Below, in pieces: positions 26,256 to 33,260 of a stretch of 64,000 nt of DNA. Position 1 is the stretch's first letter. Every line of letters starts with the position of its first letter. Position numbers and translations under genes: made by a program. The DNA lies in assembly GCF_001514205.1 (NCBI RefSeq), contig NZ_KQ948782.1:156559-220558 (forward strand), written 5' to 3'. The notes under the pieces were generated by a model. It was not told the DNA's origin. It saw nothing but the letters and a program-made list of their open reading frames with translations, and did no database searches. This DNA comes from Streptomyces griseoruber (lineage in GTDB: Bacteria; Actinomycetota; Actinomycetes; Streptomycetales; Streptomycetaceae).

Positions 26256-27037
26256 ACACCCCCGCAGGGCCGCCGCCCGCGGTCCGTCCCTACGGCGACA
26301 CCACCGACGACGGCATGGTGCAGCTGTCGTTCACCCTCCCCCTGCCGCACGGCCCCCTCGCCGAGGCGGCCGCCCTTCGGCTGGCCCGCCTCATGGGCAT
26401 GGAACGCCCGCTGCTCGTCCACGCCCGGCCGGTGGGGGAGGAGTTCGCCTTCTTCGTCGTCTACGGCGCGGTCGTGCACCGGGTCGACCTGGACACCGTG
26501 GACGTCGTGGAACGGGAGTACCCGCTGCTGTCCGCCCAGGAGGTCGACGAGAGCGTCCACGAGGGCCTGGGCCGCGAACTCGTCGTGGTCGGCGCCTGTA
26601 TCGGCACCGACGCCCACACCGTCGGCATCGACGCCATCCTCAACATCAAGGGCTTCGCCGGGCAGAAGGGTCTCGAGTACTACCACTCGATGCGCGTGGT
26701 CAACCTCGGCGCCCAGGTCGCGGTGGCCGACCTGGTGCGGCGGGCGGTGAGCGAACGCGCCGACGCCGTCCTGGTCTCCCAGGCCGTCACCCAGCGCGAC
26801 GCGCACCTGACCAATGTGCGCGAACTCAGCGCCGAACTCGACGCGGCGTTCACCGGGCGCCGCCGGCCCCTGCTCGTGGTGGGCGGACCGCGCTTCGACC
26901 CGGCCATGGCCGCCGAACTGGGCGCCGACCGTGTCTTCGGACGCGGCACCACCCCCGACGACGTGGCCAGCTACCTCGCCCACGCCCTGGCCGGCGAGCG
27001 GGCCGCCGCCGCTGCGGACGACAGGAGTGCCGTATGA
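26252..27037 (+). CDS. kamE: Lysine 5,6-aminomutase beta subunit (B12-binding)
   Basis: 261 residues, the size of clostridial KamE. An N-terminal dimerisation part (MVQLSFTLPLPHG) precedes the cobalamin-binding Rossmann domain. The base-off motif D-x-H-x-x-G is seen as GTDAHTVGIDAIL near residue 115; NIKGFAGQKGLEYY follows and contains the Lys region that binds PLP in the family. The rest (LVSQAVTQRDAHLTNV, LLVVGGPRFDPAMAAELGAD) completes the B12 fold. Works with the KamD half of the upstream fusion. ATGA overlap with the next gene. Confidence 0.9.
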   Translation: MNTPAGPPPAVRPYGDTTDDGMVQLSFTLPLPHGPLAEAAALRLARLMGMERPLLVHARPVGEEFAFFVVYGAVVHRVDLDTVDVVEREYPLLSAQEVDESVHEGLGRELVVVGACIGTDAHTVGIDAILNIKGFAGQKGLEYYHSMRVVNLGAQVAVADLVRRAVSERADAVLVSQAVTQRDAHLTNVRELSAELDAAFTGRRRPLLVVGGPRFDPAMAAELGADRVFGRGTTPDDVASYLAHALAGERAAAAADDRSAV

Positions 27038-28605
27038 GGTCCCCACAGCCGCCCGCCGGGGACCGCCTCGACGCCCGGTTCCGCGCGATCGCCGCCCGCG
27101 AGCCGGACCGTACGGCGGTCACCGACGCCTCGGGCGCGGTCACCTACGGCCGGCTCGCCGAACAGGCCGACGCCGTCACCCGCGCCCTGCACGGCCGGAT
27201 CGCCCCCGGTCAGCCCGTCGCCCTGCGCGCCGGGCGGACCCGGTACGCGCTCGCCGGACTCCTGGGCATCCTGGGCGCCGGCGCCTCCTATCTGCCGGTC
27301 GACCCCGGGTATCCGCAGGAGCGGCAGCGCTATCTGCTCGACGACTCGGGCACCCGTCTGGTCCTCACCGACGGTCCCCCGGCACCGGGCGAGACCGTGC
27401 TCGCGGAACCGGGACCGCTGGTCCTCACCTCGCGTCCGCCCGCCCCCGCCGCCCCCGCAGCCCCCGTCCTCCCATCGGACACCGCCTACACGATCTACAC
27501 CTCCGGCTCCACGGGCGCGCCCAAGGGCTGCGTCGTCGGGCACGCGCAGGTGCTGGCCCTGCTGGACGCCGCGATCCCGCTGTTCGACGTCGGCGCCGAC
27601 GACGTGTGGACACTGTTCCACTCCTGGAGCTTCGACTTCAGCGTCTGGGAGATCTGGGGCGCCCTGCTGTACGGCGGCCGCGCGGTGGTGGTCGACAAGG
27701 ACACCGCCGCCGACCCGGACGCCTTCGCCGCCCTGCTGGCGGCCGAACGGGTCACCGTCCTCAACCAGGTGCCCTCCGCCTTCGGCAACCTCGTCACCGA
27801 GGCGGCGGCCGGCGGGGTGCGGCTGCCGGCCCTGCGCCATGTCGTCCTGGGCGGGGAGGCCCTCGTGCCCGACGACATCCGCCGCTGGTGGGCCGCGGGC
27901 ACGGCACCCGCCGCGACCCTCACCAACATGTACGGCATCACGGAGACCACCGTGCATGTCACCCACTGCACGCTCACACCGGAGGTACTGCGCGAGGCCG
28001 GTCCCGGACGGACCCCGATCGGCAGGCCGCTGAGCCACCTGACCGTCGAACTGCGCGACGGGAAAGGCGAGTCGGTGGCACCGGGGCAACCCGGTGAGCT
28101 GTGGGTCGGCGGGGCGGGCGTGAGCCACGGCTACCTCGGCCGTCCCGCCCTCACCGCCGAACGGTTCACCGGGGGCCACTACCGCAGCGGCGACTGGGCC
28201 GTCGCCGACGCCGACGGCCGGCTGTACTACGCGGGACGGATGGACGGCCAGGTCAAGCTGCGCGGGTTCCGCGTCGAACTCGGCGAGATCGAAGCGGAGT
28301 TGCGCGCCCTGCCCGGTGTCGACGGGGCCGCCTGCCTGGTCGACGACAGCGGCCGTACGCCGGTGCTCGCCGCCTGTCTGGTCGCCGACCGTGACGTGCT
28401 CCCACCGCCTCTGGTACGCGAGCGGCTCGCCGGGCGGCTTCCCGCGCACCTCCTCCCGCAGCGGCTGCACTATCTCGACCGGCTGCCGCTCACCCCGCAC
28501 GGCAAGCTGGACCGCGCGGCCCTGGTGGCCGCGTCCGGCGCCGGGCCGCGCGGGGGAGACCCCCGGATCCACGCAGAGCGAGGCGGTGACCACCGTGCCG
28601 GTTGA
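27034..28605 (+). CDS. Stand-alone adenylation enzyme, Thr-like code
   Basis: 523 residues, A domain only (no T). Core motifs: TIYTSGSTGAPKGCVVG (A3), FHSWSFDFSVWEIWGA (A4), NMYGITETTVHVTH (A5), YRSGDWA (A7), GRMDGQVKLRGFRVELGEIE (A8) and LTPHGKLDR (A10 Lys). Reading the binding-pocket positions by alignment in my head gives D-F-W-N-V-G-M-V-H-K, one substitution from the published threonine code DFWNIGMVHK. It would load a carrier in trans. The free PCP (10087) and the A-less C-T end of the NRPS at 36677 are candidates. The ATG overlaps the kamE stop. The C-terminal 25 residues run into the next gene. Confidence 0.9.
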   Translation: MRSPQPPAGDRLDARFRAIAAREPDRTAVTDASGAVTYGRLAEQADAVTRALHGRIAPGQPVALRAGRTRYALAGLLGILGAGASYLPVDPGYPQERQRYLLDDSGTRLVLTDGPPAPGETVLAEPGPLVLTSRPPAPAAPAAPVLPSDTAYTIYTSGSTGAPKGCVVGHAQVLALLDAAIPLFDVGADDVWTLFHSWSFDFSVWEIWGALLYGGRAVVVDKDTAADPDAFAALLAAERVTVLNQVPSAFGNLVTEAAAGGVRLPALRHVVLGGEALVPDDIRRWWAAGTAPAATLTNMYGITETTVHVTHCTLTPEVLREAGPGRTPIGRPLSHLTVELRDGKGESVAPGQPGELWVGGAGVSHGYLGRPALTAERFTGGHYRSGDWAVADADGRLYYAGRMDGQVKLRGFRVELGEIEAELRALPGVDGAACLVDDSGRTPVLAACLVADRDVLPPPLVRERLAGRLPAHLLPQRLHYLDRLPLTPHGKLDRAALVAASGAGPRGGDPRIHAERGGDHRAG

Positions 28606-29713
28606 GTTCATCGGGATGATCGGGACCAAGGACTCCGAGGGCCGCCCCGACGGGCCCGCCGTCGACCCGGAGTTCACCCGGCGGTTCGCCCGGGTGCACG
28701 AGGAGGCCGGGTTCGACCGTGTCCTGATCGGCCACAGTTCCAGCTCGCCCGACGGCGCCCAGGTCGCCGCCCACGTGGCCGCGCACACCGAGCGCCTCGG
28801 GCTGCTGCTGGCCCACCGGCCGGGCATCCTCGCCCCCACCGCCGCCGCGCGGTCCTTCGCCACGCTCGACCACCTCAGCGGCGGTCGGCTCGCCGTCCAT
28901 GTCATCTCCGGCGGGAACGACGCCGAACAGCGGCGCGACGGCGACCACCTGGCCAAGGACGACCGCTACGCCCGGACCGACGAGTTCCTGGACGTGGTCA
29001 AGCGGGCCTGGAGCGAACCGGAAGGGTTCGGGCACGAGGGCCGCTTCTACCGGTTCGACGACTTCCGCTCCGAGGTACGGCCGCTGCAACACCCGCGGAT
29101 CCCGCTGTACTTCGGCGGATCCTCGGCAGCCGCCCACCGGGTCGGCGGCAAGCACGCCGATGTGTTCGCGCTGTGGGGCGAGCCGCTGGCCGGGACCGCC
29201 GAACAGATCGCGGCCGTACGGGCGGCGGCCCACGCGGCCGGACGCACCGCGCCGCCCAGGATCAGCGTGTCCTTCCGGCCGATCCTGGGGCGGACCGAGG
29301 AGGAGGCCTGGGAGCGGGCGCACGGGATCCTCGACGCCATCCGGCGGCGCGGCACGGCGGGGTCCTTCTTCGACCGCGCCCGGCCGCCCCTGCCGCTCGG
29401 ACCCTCGGTGCACCCCGAGAACGCCGGCTCGCGGCGGCTGCTGGCGGCCGCGGCGCGGGGCGAGCGCCACGACCGGGCCCTGTGGACCGCGCCCGCGGCG
29501 GCCACCGGGGCGGCCGGCAACTCCACCGCGCTGGTGGGGACTCCGGAGACGGTGGCCCGGGCCCTGCTGGACTACCTGGACATCGGCGTGACGACGTTCC
29601 TGTTGCGCGGCTACCAACCGCTGCGGGACGCCGCGGAGTTCGGCCGCACGCTGCTGCCACTGGTACGGCAGGAGGCCGAGCGGCGCGAGCGGGCCGGGGC
29701 GGCAGCCGGCTGA
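28595..29713 (+). CDS. Luciferase-like flavin monooxygenase (SsuD family)
   Basis: 372 residues from a GTG with AGGCGG 10 bases upstream (an alternative GTG lies at 28586); overlaps the A-enzyme end. TIM-barrel LLM motifs: FIGMIGTKDSEGRPDG at the N-terminus, RVLIGHSSSSPDG, LGLLLAHRPGILAPT, LAVHVISGGNDAEQRRDGD and IPLYFGGSSAAAHRVGGKHAD (flavin/phosphate region), as in alkanesulfonate monooxygenases. Such enzymes use reduced FMN from a separate reductase; one is encoded at 32573-33094 in the opposing operon. In NRPS clusters LLM proteins can hydroxylate carrier-bound acyl groups; the substrate here is unknown. Confidence 0.88.
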   Translation: MPVEFIGMIGTKDSEGRPDGPAVDPEFTRRFARVHEEAGFDRVLIGHSSSSPDGAQVAAHVAAHTERLGLLLAHRPGILAPTAAARSFATLDHLSGGRLAVHVISGGNDAEQRRDGDHLAKDDRYARTDEFLDVVKRAWSEPEGFGHEGRFYRFDDFRSEVRPLQHPRIPLYFGGSSAAAHRVGGKHADVFALWGEPLAGTAEQIAAVRAAAHAAGRTAPPRISVSFRPILGRTEEEAWERAHGILDAIRRRGTAGSFFDRARPPLPLGPSVHPENAGSRRLLAAAARGERHDRALWTAPAAATGAAGNSTALVGTPETVARALLDYLDIGVTTFLLRGYQPLRDAAEFGRTLLPLVRQEAERRERAGAAAG

Positions 29714-29741
29714 GCGGTTCACGCCCCGAGGGGCACGGCAC

Positions 29742-29789
29742 GACGGCGGAGGGCGCCGGCGGGATCATCCGCCGGCGCCCTCCGCCGTC
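29742..29789. terminator. Perfect 21-bp stem, 6-base loop, bidirectional terminator
   Basis: An exact inverted repeat (arms 29742-29762 and 29769-29789, starting GACGGCGGAGGG) lies between the convergent monooxygenase and small LuxR genes. There is no long T-tract, as usual in GC-rich actinobacteria. It most likely ends both transcripts. Confidence 0.85.
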
Positions 29790-29803
29790 ATGGGGAAGCA
29801 GCT

Positions 29804-30046
29804 CTACGCCTGGGCCAGGCCGAGGTCGAGGCGCCGGGAGACCTGGAGCGCCAGCACCATCAGATGTGCCCGGTTGCTGACTCCCGCCTTTCCCCGGATT
29901 CTGCGCAGATAGGTGTCCACGGTGTGCGGACTGAGATTCATTCTGCGCGCGATGGAGGAATACGTGTGGCCCTCGGCGAGATAGCCGAGTACTTCGAGCT
30001 CACGGTCGCTGAGCTGCTTCACTATTTCGACGGTGAACGGACTCAC
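29804..30046 (-). CDS. Minimal LuxR-type DNA-binding protein
   Basis: 80 residues from a GTG with AAAGG upstream; the protein is essentially only a LuxR/NarL helix-turn-helix: LSDRELEVLGYLAEGHTYSSIA, RMNLSPHTVDTYLRRI, KAGVSNRAHLMVLAL. There is no receiver, ATPase or ligand domain. It resembles the output domain of response regulators and could bind DNA alone or interfere with the larger LuxR protein at 30673. It lies downstream of the secreted-peptide gene on the same strand, 230 bases apart; that gap shows no gene. Confidence 0.85.
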   Translation of the reverse strand: MSPFTVEIVKQLSDRELEVLGYLAEGHTYSSIARRMNLSPHTVDTYLRRIRGKAGVSNRAHLMVLALQVSRRLDLGLAQA

Positions 30047-30275
30047 AGGTGTGCCTTTCTTGGTGAAGACGAGGGCCTCGCGGCCGGGCCTTCGCCGGCT
30101 CGACGGTCAGGACTGCCGGGCGTGTCGCGCGCGCCGCCGCGCCGGACTCCGGCGGGGCGGGTTAAGGTGCGCCGTGATCGGGGGACGACACGGTGGGGGT
30201 GCGAGCCGAGTGGTGACCGTCTGCCCGATCCCGTCACGCCGTTCCCGGGGCTCGTCGAGCCGTGTGCGGACCGGC

Positions 30276-30521
30276 TCAGCTGCCCGAGCTGCCCCAGCCG
30301 CTGTCGCCGTCGGTGACGATGCCGGCCGCTTCGGTGACCACGTCGTTGGCGTACCGACCGCCCCAGCCGCTGTCGTCGTCGGTCTCCACCGTGCCGGCGA
30401 GCACGGAGTGCGTGGCCGTTCCGGGCGCGGGCGCCGACAGGGTGTGGGTCGCTCCCATAAGCGTGCCGAATGCGATGCACGCGAGGACGGACGCTGCGGC
30501 GGTGGCACGGAAGGATTTCAT
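30276..30521 (-). CDS. Small secreted peptide with two DSGWG motifs
   Basis: 81 residues from the ATG with AGGAGT 8 bases upstream (MKSFRATAAASVLACIAFGT); the three-residue longer start is less likely. A basic n-region plus a hydrophobic core (AASVLACIAFGTLMGA) make a signal peptide, with cleavage probably near residues 30-33. The mature part of about 50 residues is acidic and contains DDDSGWGGRYANDVV and TDGDSGWGSSGS, i.e. a duplicated DSGWG. The duplication is also visible in DNA (near-identical stretches at about 30294 and 30361). No Cys in the mature part and no RiPP maturation gene next to it. Divergent from the LuxR regulator. Function not known. Confidence 0.75.
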   Translation of the reverse strand: MKSFRATAAASVLACIAFGTLMGATHTLSAPAPGTATHSVLAGTVETDDDSGWGGRYANDVVTEAAGIVTDGDSGWGSSGS

Positions 30522-30550
30522 ATGGGGCACTCCTGGTTCTGAATTCTTGA

Positions 30551-30569
30551 ACGGAACCGGTAGTTCCGT
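30551..30569. promoter_or_regulatory. Palindrome between peptide and LuxR genes
   Basis: ACGGAAC - CGGTA - GTTCCGT is a perfect 7-bp inverted repeat with a 5-base spacer, 30 bases upstream of the secreted-peptide start and about 100 bases upstream of the LuxR-type gene. Symmetry and position fit an operator for a dimeric HTH regulator such as either nearby LuxR-type protein. Confidence 0.5.
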
Positions 30570-30672
30570 GTATTCGATCTCCGGTGCCTCAAGACTTCCG
30601 TCCCGACGGGGTCATGGCCAGCGATCGAGGTGCTCACCAAGCTGCCCCGCAGCAAAGCGAACAGGGGATGTA

Positions 30673-31719
30673 ATGGTTATACCTGAACAGAACCGGGCAA
30701 TAGACCCGCCTGTACGGCTCAGTGACAGGGAGGTCGCCCTCTATCGATGGGTGGCGGCGAACGGACGCATGGACCCCGAGCGCGCGGCCCGCGAACTCGG
30801 CCTCAGCCGCGCGGAGGCGGAGGGCGCCGTCGTCTCCCTGACCGGACTCGGCCTGCTCAAGGCCGACTTAGACGACCCCGCGCGGCTGCGCCCGGTCGAT
30901 CCGGACCTCGTGGCCGCCGTGGTGACCATCTCCATGGAGTCGGCGATCCGCACCCAGCAGACCGAACTGCACCGCGTCCGCGACCAGTTCGCCGATCTGC
31001 GCGGCCACTACCGGGACAGCCTCAGCCGCGGGTCGGTCGATCTGGAGGTGATCCCCGGAGTGGAGGAGGTGCGCGCCGCCCTGAACCGGGCCGCCGAGGA
31101 GTGCGCCGAGGAGATGCTCACCAGCCAGCCCGGCGGCAACCGGGTGCCCGCCGTCCTCCAGGAGGCGCTGGCCCGCGACACCGCGATGCTCTCCCGCGGG
31201 GTGCGGATGCGCACGCTCTACCACCACACCGCACGCTTCAACGGACCCAGCCAGGCCTATGTGGCCACCGTGTCCGCCCTCGGCGCCGAGTACCGCACCG
31301 CGCACGAGCTGTTCGGCCGGCTGATCGTCTTCGACCGCAAGGTGGCCTTCATCCCCGAACGCGGCGGCACCTGGGGCGCGGTGGTGATCCGGGAACCCTC
31401 GGTCGTCCACTACCTGTGCGAGGTGTTCGAGCAGGCGTGGACGCAGGCCGCGCCGTTCTCCGACGCCGCCGCCGACGGCCTCGAACTCGTCGCCAAGGAC
31501 ATCCACCGGACGATCGTCCGGCTGCTCGCGGCCGGCCTCAAGGACGAGAGCATCGCCCGCCGGATCGGCATGTCCCTGCGCACCGCGAGAAAACACATCG
31601 CGGACATCATGGAGACCCTCGGCGCCGAGAGCCGCTTCCAGGCGGGGGTTCTCGCGGCGCAGCAGGGCCTCCTCGACGACACCCCGGAGGCCGGCTCCGG
31701 CACGGGCCCGGCGGACTGA
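30673..31719 (+). CDS. LuxR-type regulator with N-terminal winged helix, TTA codon
   Basis: 348 residues. Residues about 15-70 look like a TrmB/MarR-like winged helix (SDREVALYRWVAANGRMDP, AARELGLSRAEAEGAV), followed by a helical stretch and a PLD-like sensor region (EEMLTSQPGGNRVP, RGVRMRTLYHHTARF). The C-terminal LuxR HTH is LLAAGLKDESIARRIGMSLRTARKHIADIM (about 290-320). Streptomyces proteins of this build are often pathway regulators. Codon 66 is TTA (30868-30870), so translation should need the bldA leucyl-tRNA. It lies between the two biosynthetic operons and is the best candidate for cluster activator. Confidence 0.9.
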   Translation: MVIPEQNRAIDPPVRLSDREVALYRWVAANGRMDPERAARELGLSRAEAEGAVVSLTGLGLLKADLDDPARLRPVDPDLVAAVVTISMESAIRTQQTELHRVRDQFADLRGHYRDSLSRGSVDLEVIPGVEEVRAALNRAAEECAEEMLTSQPGGNRVPAVLQEALARDTAMLSRGVRMRTLYHHTARFNGPSQAYVATVSALGAEYRTAHELFGRLIVFDRKVAFIPERGGTWGAVVIREPSVVHYLCEVFEQAWTQAAPFSDAAADGLELVAKDIHRTIVRLLAAGLKDESIARRIGMSLRTARKHIADIMETLGAESRFQAGVLAAQQGLLDDTPEAGSGTGPAD

Positions 31720-32008
31720 GTCCGCGCGCATCGCTGGGGGAACTCCCGGGACATCGCCGGGGCGGAGACGGGCCGCCGCCGGTTCGGTACCGTGATCCCG
31801 GGACTCCCGCAACTCCCTCCGTGTGCAGCAGAGTTCCTGCAAACCGCAGGTGCGGGCCGGAGCCACGGCACCGCTCGCCCTGCGGTCATGTGGCGGAAGA
31901 ACAGGAGACCTGCCCTTCCCGGGATGTCCCGTGTACCACGTACGGGCCGTCCGCGCGTGAACCACGGCACGCGGGACGTTGCGGGTGCGATGCGGAGCGG
32001 AGCGGGAC

Positions 32009-32542
32009 GTGGACTACGAAGGAGACCGGGGCCAGGGAAAATCCGGTCTGGAACTGTTCGTCAGGGATCTGGCCCTGTGCCTGTCGGTGCACCGCGACAG
32101 GGGGCCGGCCCTGGTGTGGCCGGACGGCGTCGACGCCGTGCTGGTCGACGGCGATCCGACGGAGGACGGCCACCCGCGGCGCGGGCGCGCGGACCCCGAA
32201 CCGGCCGGCGTGGCCGCCGGGACGGACGCGCTCACCTCCGGCCTCGGTGAACTGCTGGCCTGCCGGGTCGGGAGCTCGTACCTGACGCTGGACCCCGGCA
32301 CGCAGAGCGGCGGCAACACCGCGGCGACCGACCTCGTGCTGCTGCCCGTGCGCGGCAGCTGCGGTGGCCGCGTCGAACCCGCACCGCCCGGACGGGCCCG
32401 CGCCGTGCTGGACCGTCCCCTGGAACTGCGCCTGAGGGTGGGCGAAGCCCTCTACGTGCCGAGCGGTTTCGGCTACGAGCTCAACGAGGCGCACTCGCCG
32501 TGCACCCTGCTCGTCCTCGCGCTGCACCCGCCGATCTGGTGA
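32009..32542 (+). CDS. Cupin-like protein, function unknown
   Basis: About 177 residues from a GTG (earlier in-frame starts at 31979/31985 are possible). The C-terminal half has beta-strand-rich cupin/JmjC-like features: TDLVLLPVRGSCGGRV, LELRLRVGEALYVPSGFGYELNEA, CTLLVLALHPPIW, i.e. the 'G-x-A-x-Y-x-P' turn common in cupin-4 type oxygenases. The usual metal-binding HxD pair is not visible, so catalysis is doubtful. Separated by 289 bases (no gene seen) from the LuxR gene, and convergent with the flavin reductase. I do not recognise a precise family. Confidence 0.65.
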   Translation: MDYEGDRGQGKSGLELFVRDLALCLSVHRDRGPALVWPDGVDAVLVDGDPTEDGHPRRGRADPEPAGVAAGTDALTSGLGELLACRVGSSYLTLDPGTQSGGNTAATDLVLLPVRGSCGGRVEPAPPGRARAVLDRPLELRLRVGEALYVPSGFGYELNEAHSPCTLLVLALHPPIW

Positions 32543-32572
32543 GCCCGCGCACCGGCACCGGGAGCGTCCCGG

Positions 32573-33094
32573 TCACCGCTCGGGCCGGGTCTGCCGCCGG
32601 GCGAAGTGGATCAGGGGCTCCGCGCCCTCGTCCGTCGCCACGTGCACCACCTGGCCGACGACCAGGGTGTGGTCCCCCAGGGCCACGTACCGCGTGACAC
32701 GGCACACCACCGCGGCCACCGCTCCGCCGAGCAGGGGAGCGCCGTACGCGCCGTCGTGGTCGACCCCGTCGAAACGCCGGGCCGCGGGCAGCTCCGCGAA
32801 CCGGGCGGCCAGCGCGCGGAGCCGGTACGGCAGCACACTCACCCCGAAGCGTTCCGCGGCCCGGATGTGGCCCAGCGTTCCGCTGTCCGAGGCCAGCGAC
32901 ACGAGGAGGGTCGGCGGCCGGTCGGTCAGGGAGAGGACCGCGGTGGCCGTGCAGCCGACCGGGTCCGCTCCGTCATAGGCGGTCACCACGGTGACACTGC
33001 GGGCGAAGCGGGTCATCGCGGCGCGGAACGCGTCCGGCGGGACCGTGCCGGAGCCGCCCGGGGGAGCGACGGCGTCCTGGGTGGTCGCTGTCAT
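32573..33094 (-). CDS. NAD(P)H:flavin reductase
   Basis: 173 residues, flavin-reductase-like (HpaC/DIM6) split beta-barrel: DAFRAAMTRFARSVTVVTAYDG at the start, GCTATAVLSLTDRPPTLLVSL (FMN loop), GVSVLPYRLRALAARFA, and GDHTLVVGQVVHVATDEGAEPLIHFARR at the end. It would supply reduced FMN to a two-component monooxygenase; the LLM enzyme at 28595-29713 is the only such partner seen in the window. It is the last gene of the reverse operon, 166 bases after the SDR. Confidence 0.92.
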   Translation of the reverse strand: MTATTQDAVAPPGGSGTVPPDAFRAAMTRFARSVTVVTAYDGADPVGCTATAVLSLTDRPPTLLVSLASDSGTLGHIRAAERFGVSVLPYRLRALAARFAELPAARRFDGVDHDGAYGAPLLGGAVAAVVCRVTRYVALGDHTLVVGQVVHVATDEGAEPLIHFARRQTRPER

Positions 33095-33144
33095 GTGTCG
33101 GGTCCTGCCTTTCCGGGCGTGTGGTCTGTCGCGTGTACGGCACC

Positions 33145-33178
33145 ACCACCGGCCCGCCCGGCCGGGCGGGCCGGTGGT
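33145..33178. repeat. 34-bp perfect palindrome (no loop)
   Basis: ACCACCGGCCCGCCCGG followed directly by its complement lies between the SDR stop and the flavin reductase start. It could be an attenuator, terminator or RNA-processing site separating the last gene from the operon. Confidence 0.8.
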
Positions 33179-33205
33179 CGGACGGGAGGCGGCGCCCTGG
33201 GGAGT

Positions 33206-33255
33206 GTGTCGAAAGCAGCGTCGTCCGCCCGCGGGCCAGACGGGACTTTCGACAC
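33206..33255. terminator. 10-bp inverted repeat after SDR gene
   Basis: GTGTCGAAAG and CTTTCGACAC are exact complements separated by 30 bases, immediately after the SDR stop (reverse strand). This is a possible terminator or regulatory hairpin. Confidence 0.5.
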
Positions 33256-33260
33256 CCGCC

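Noticed and set aside
30047..30275. Possible third small gene between the LuxR HTH and secreted-peptide genes
   Set aside because: Frames here are Arg/Pro-rich on both strands and lack start signals.
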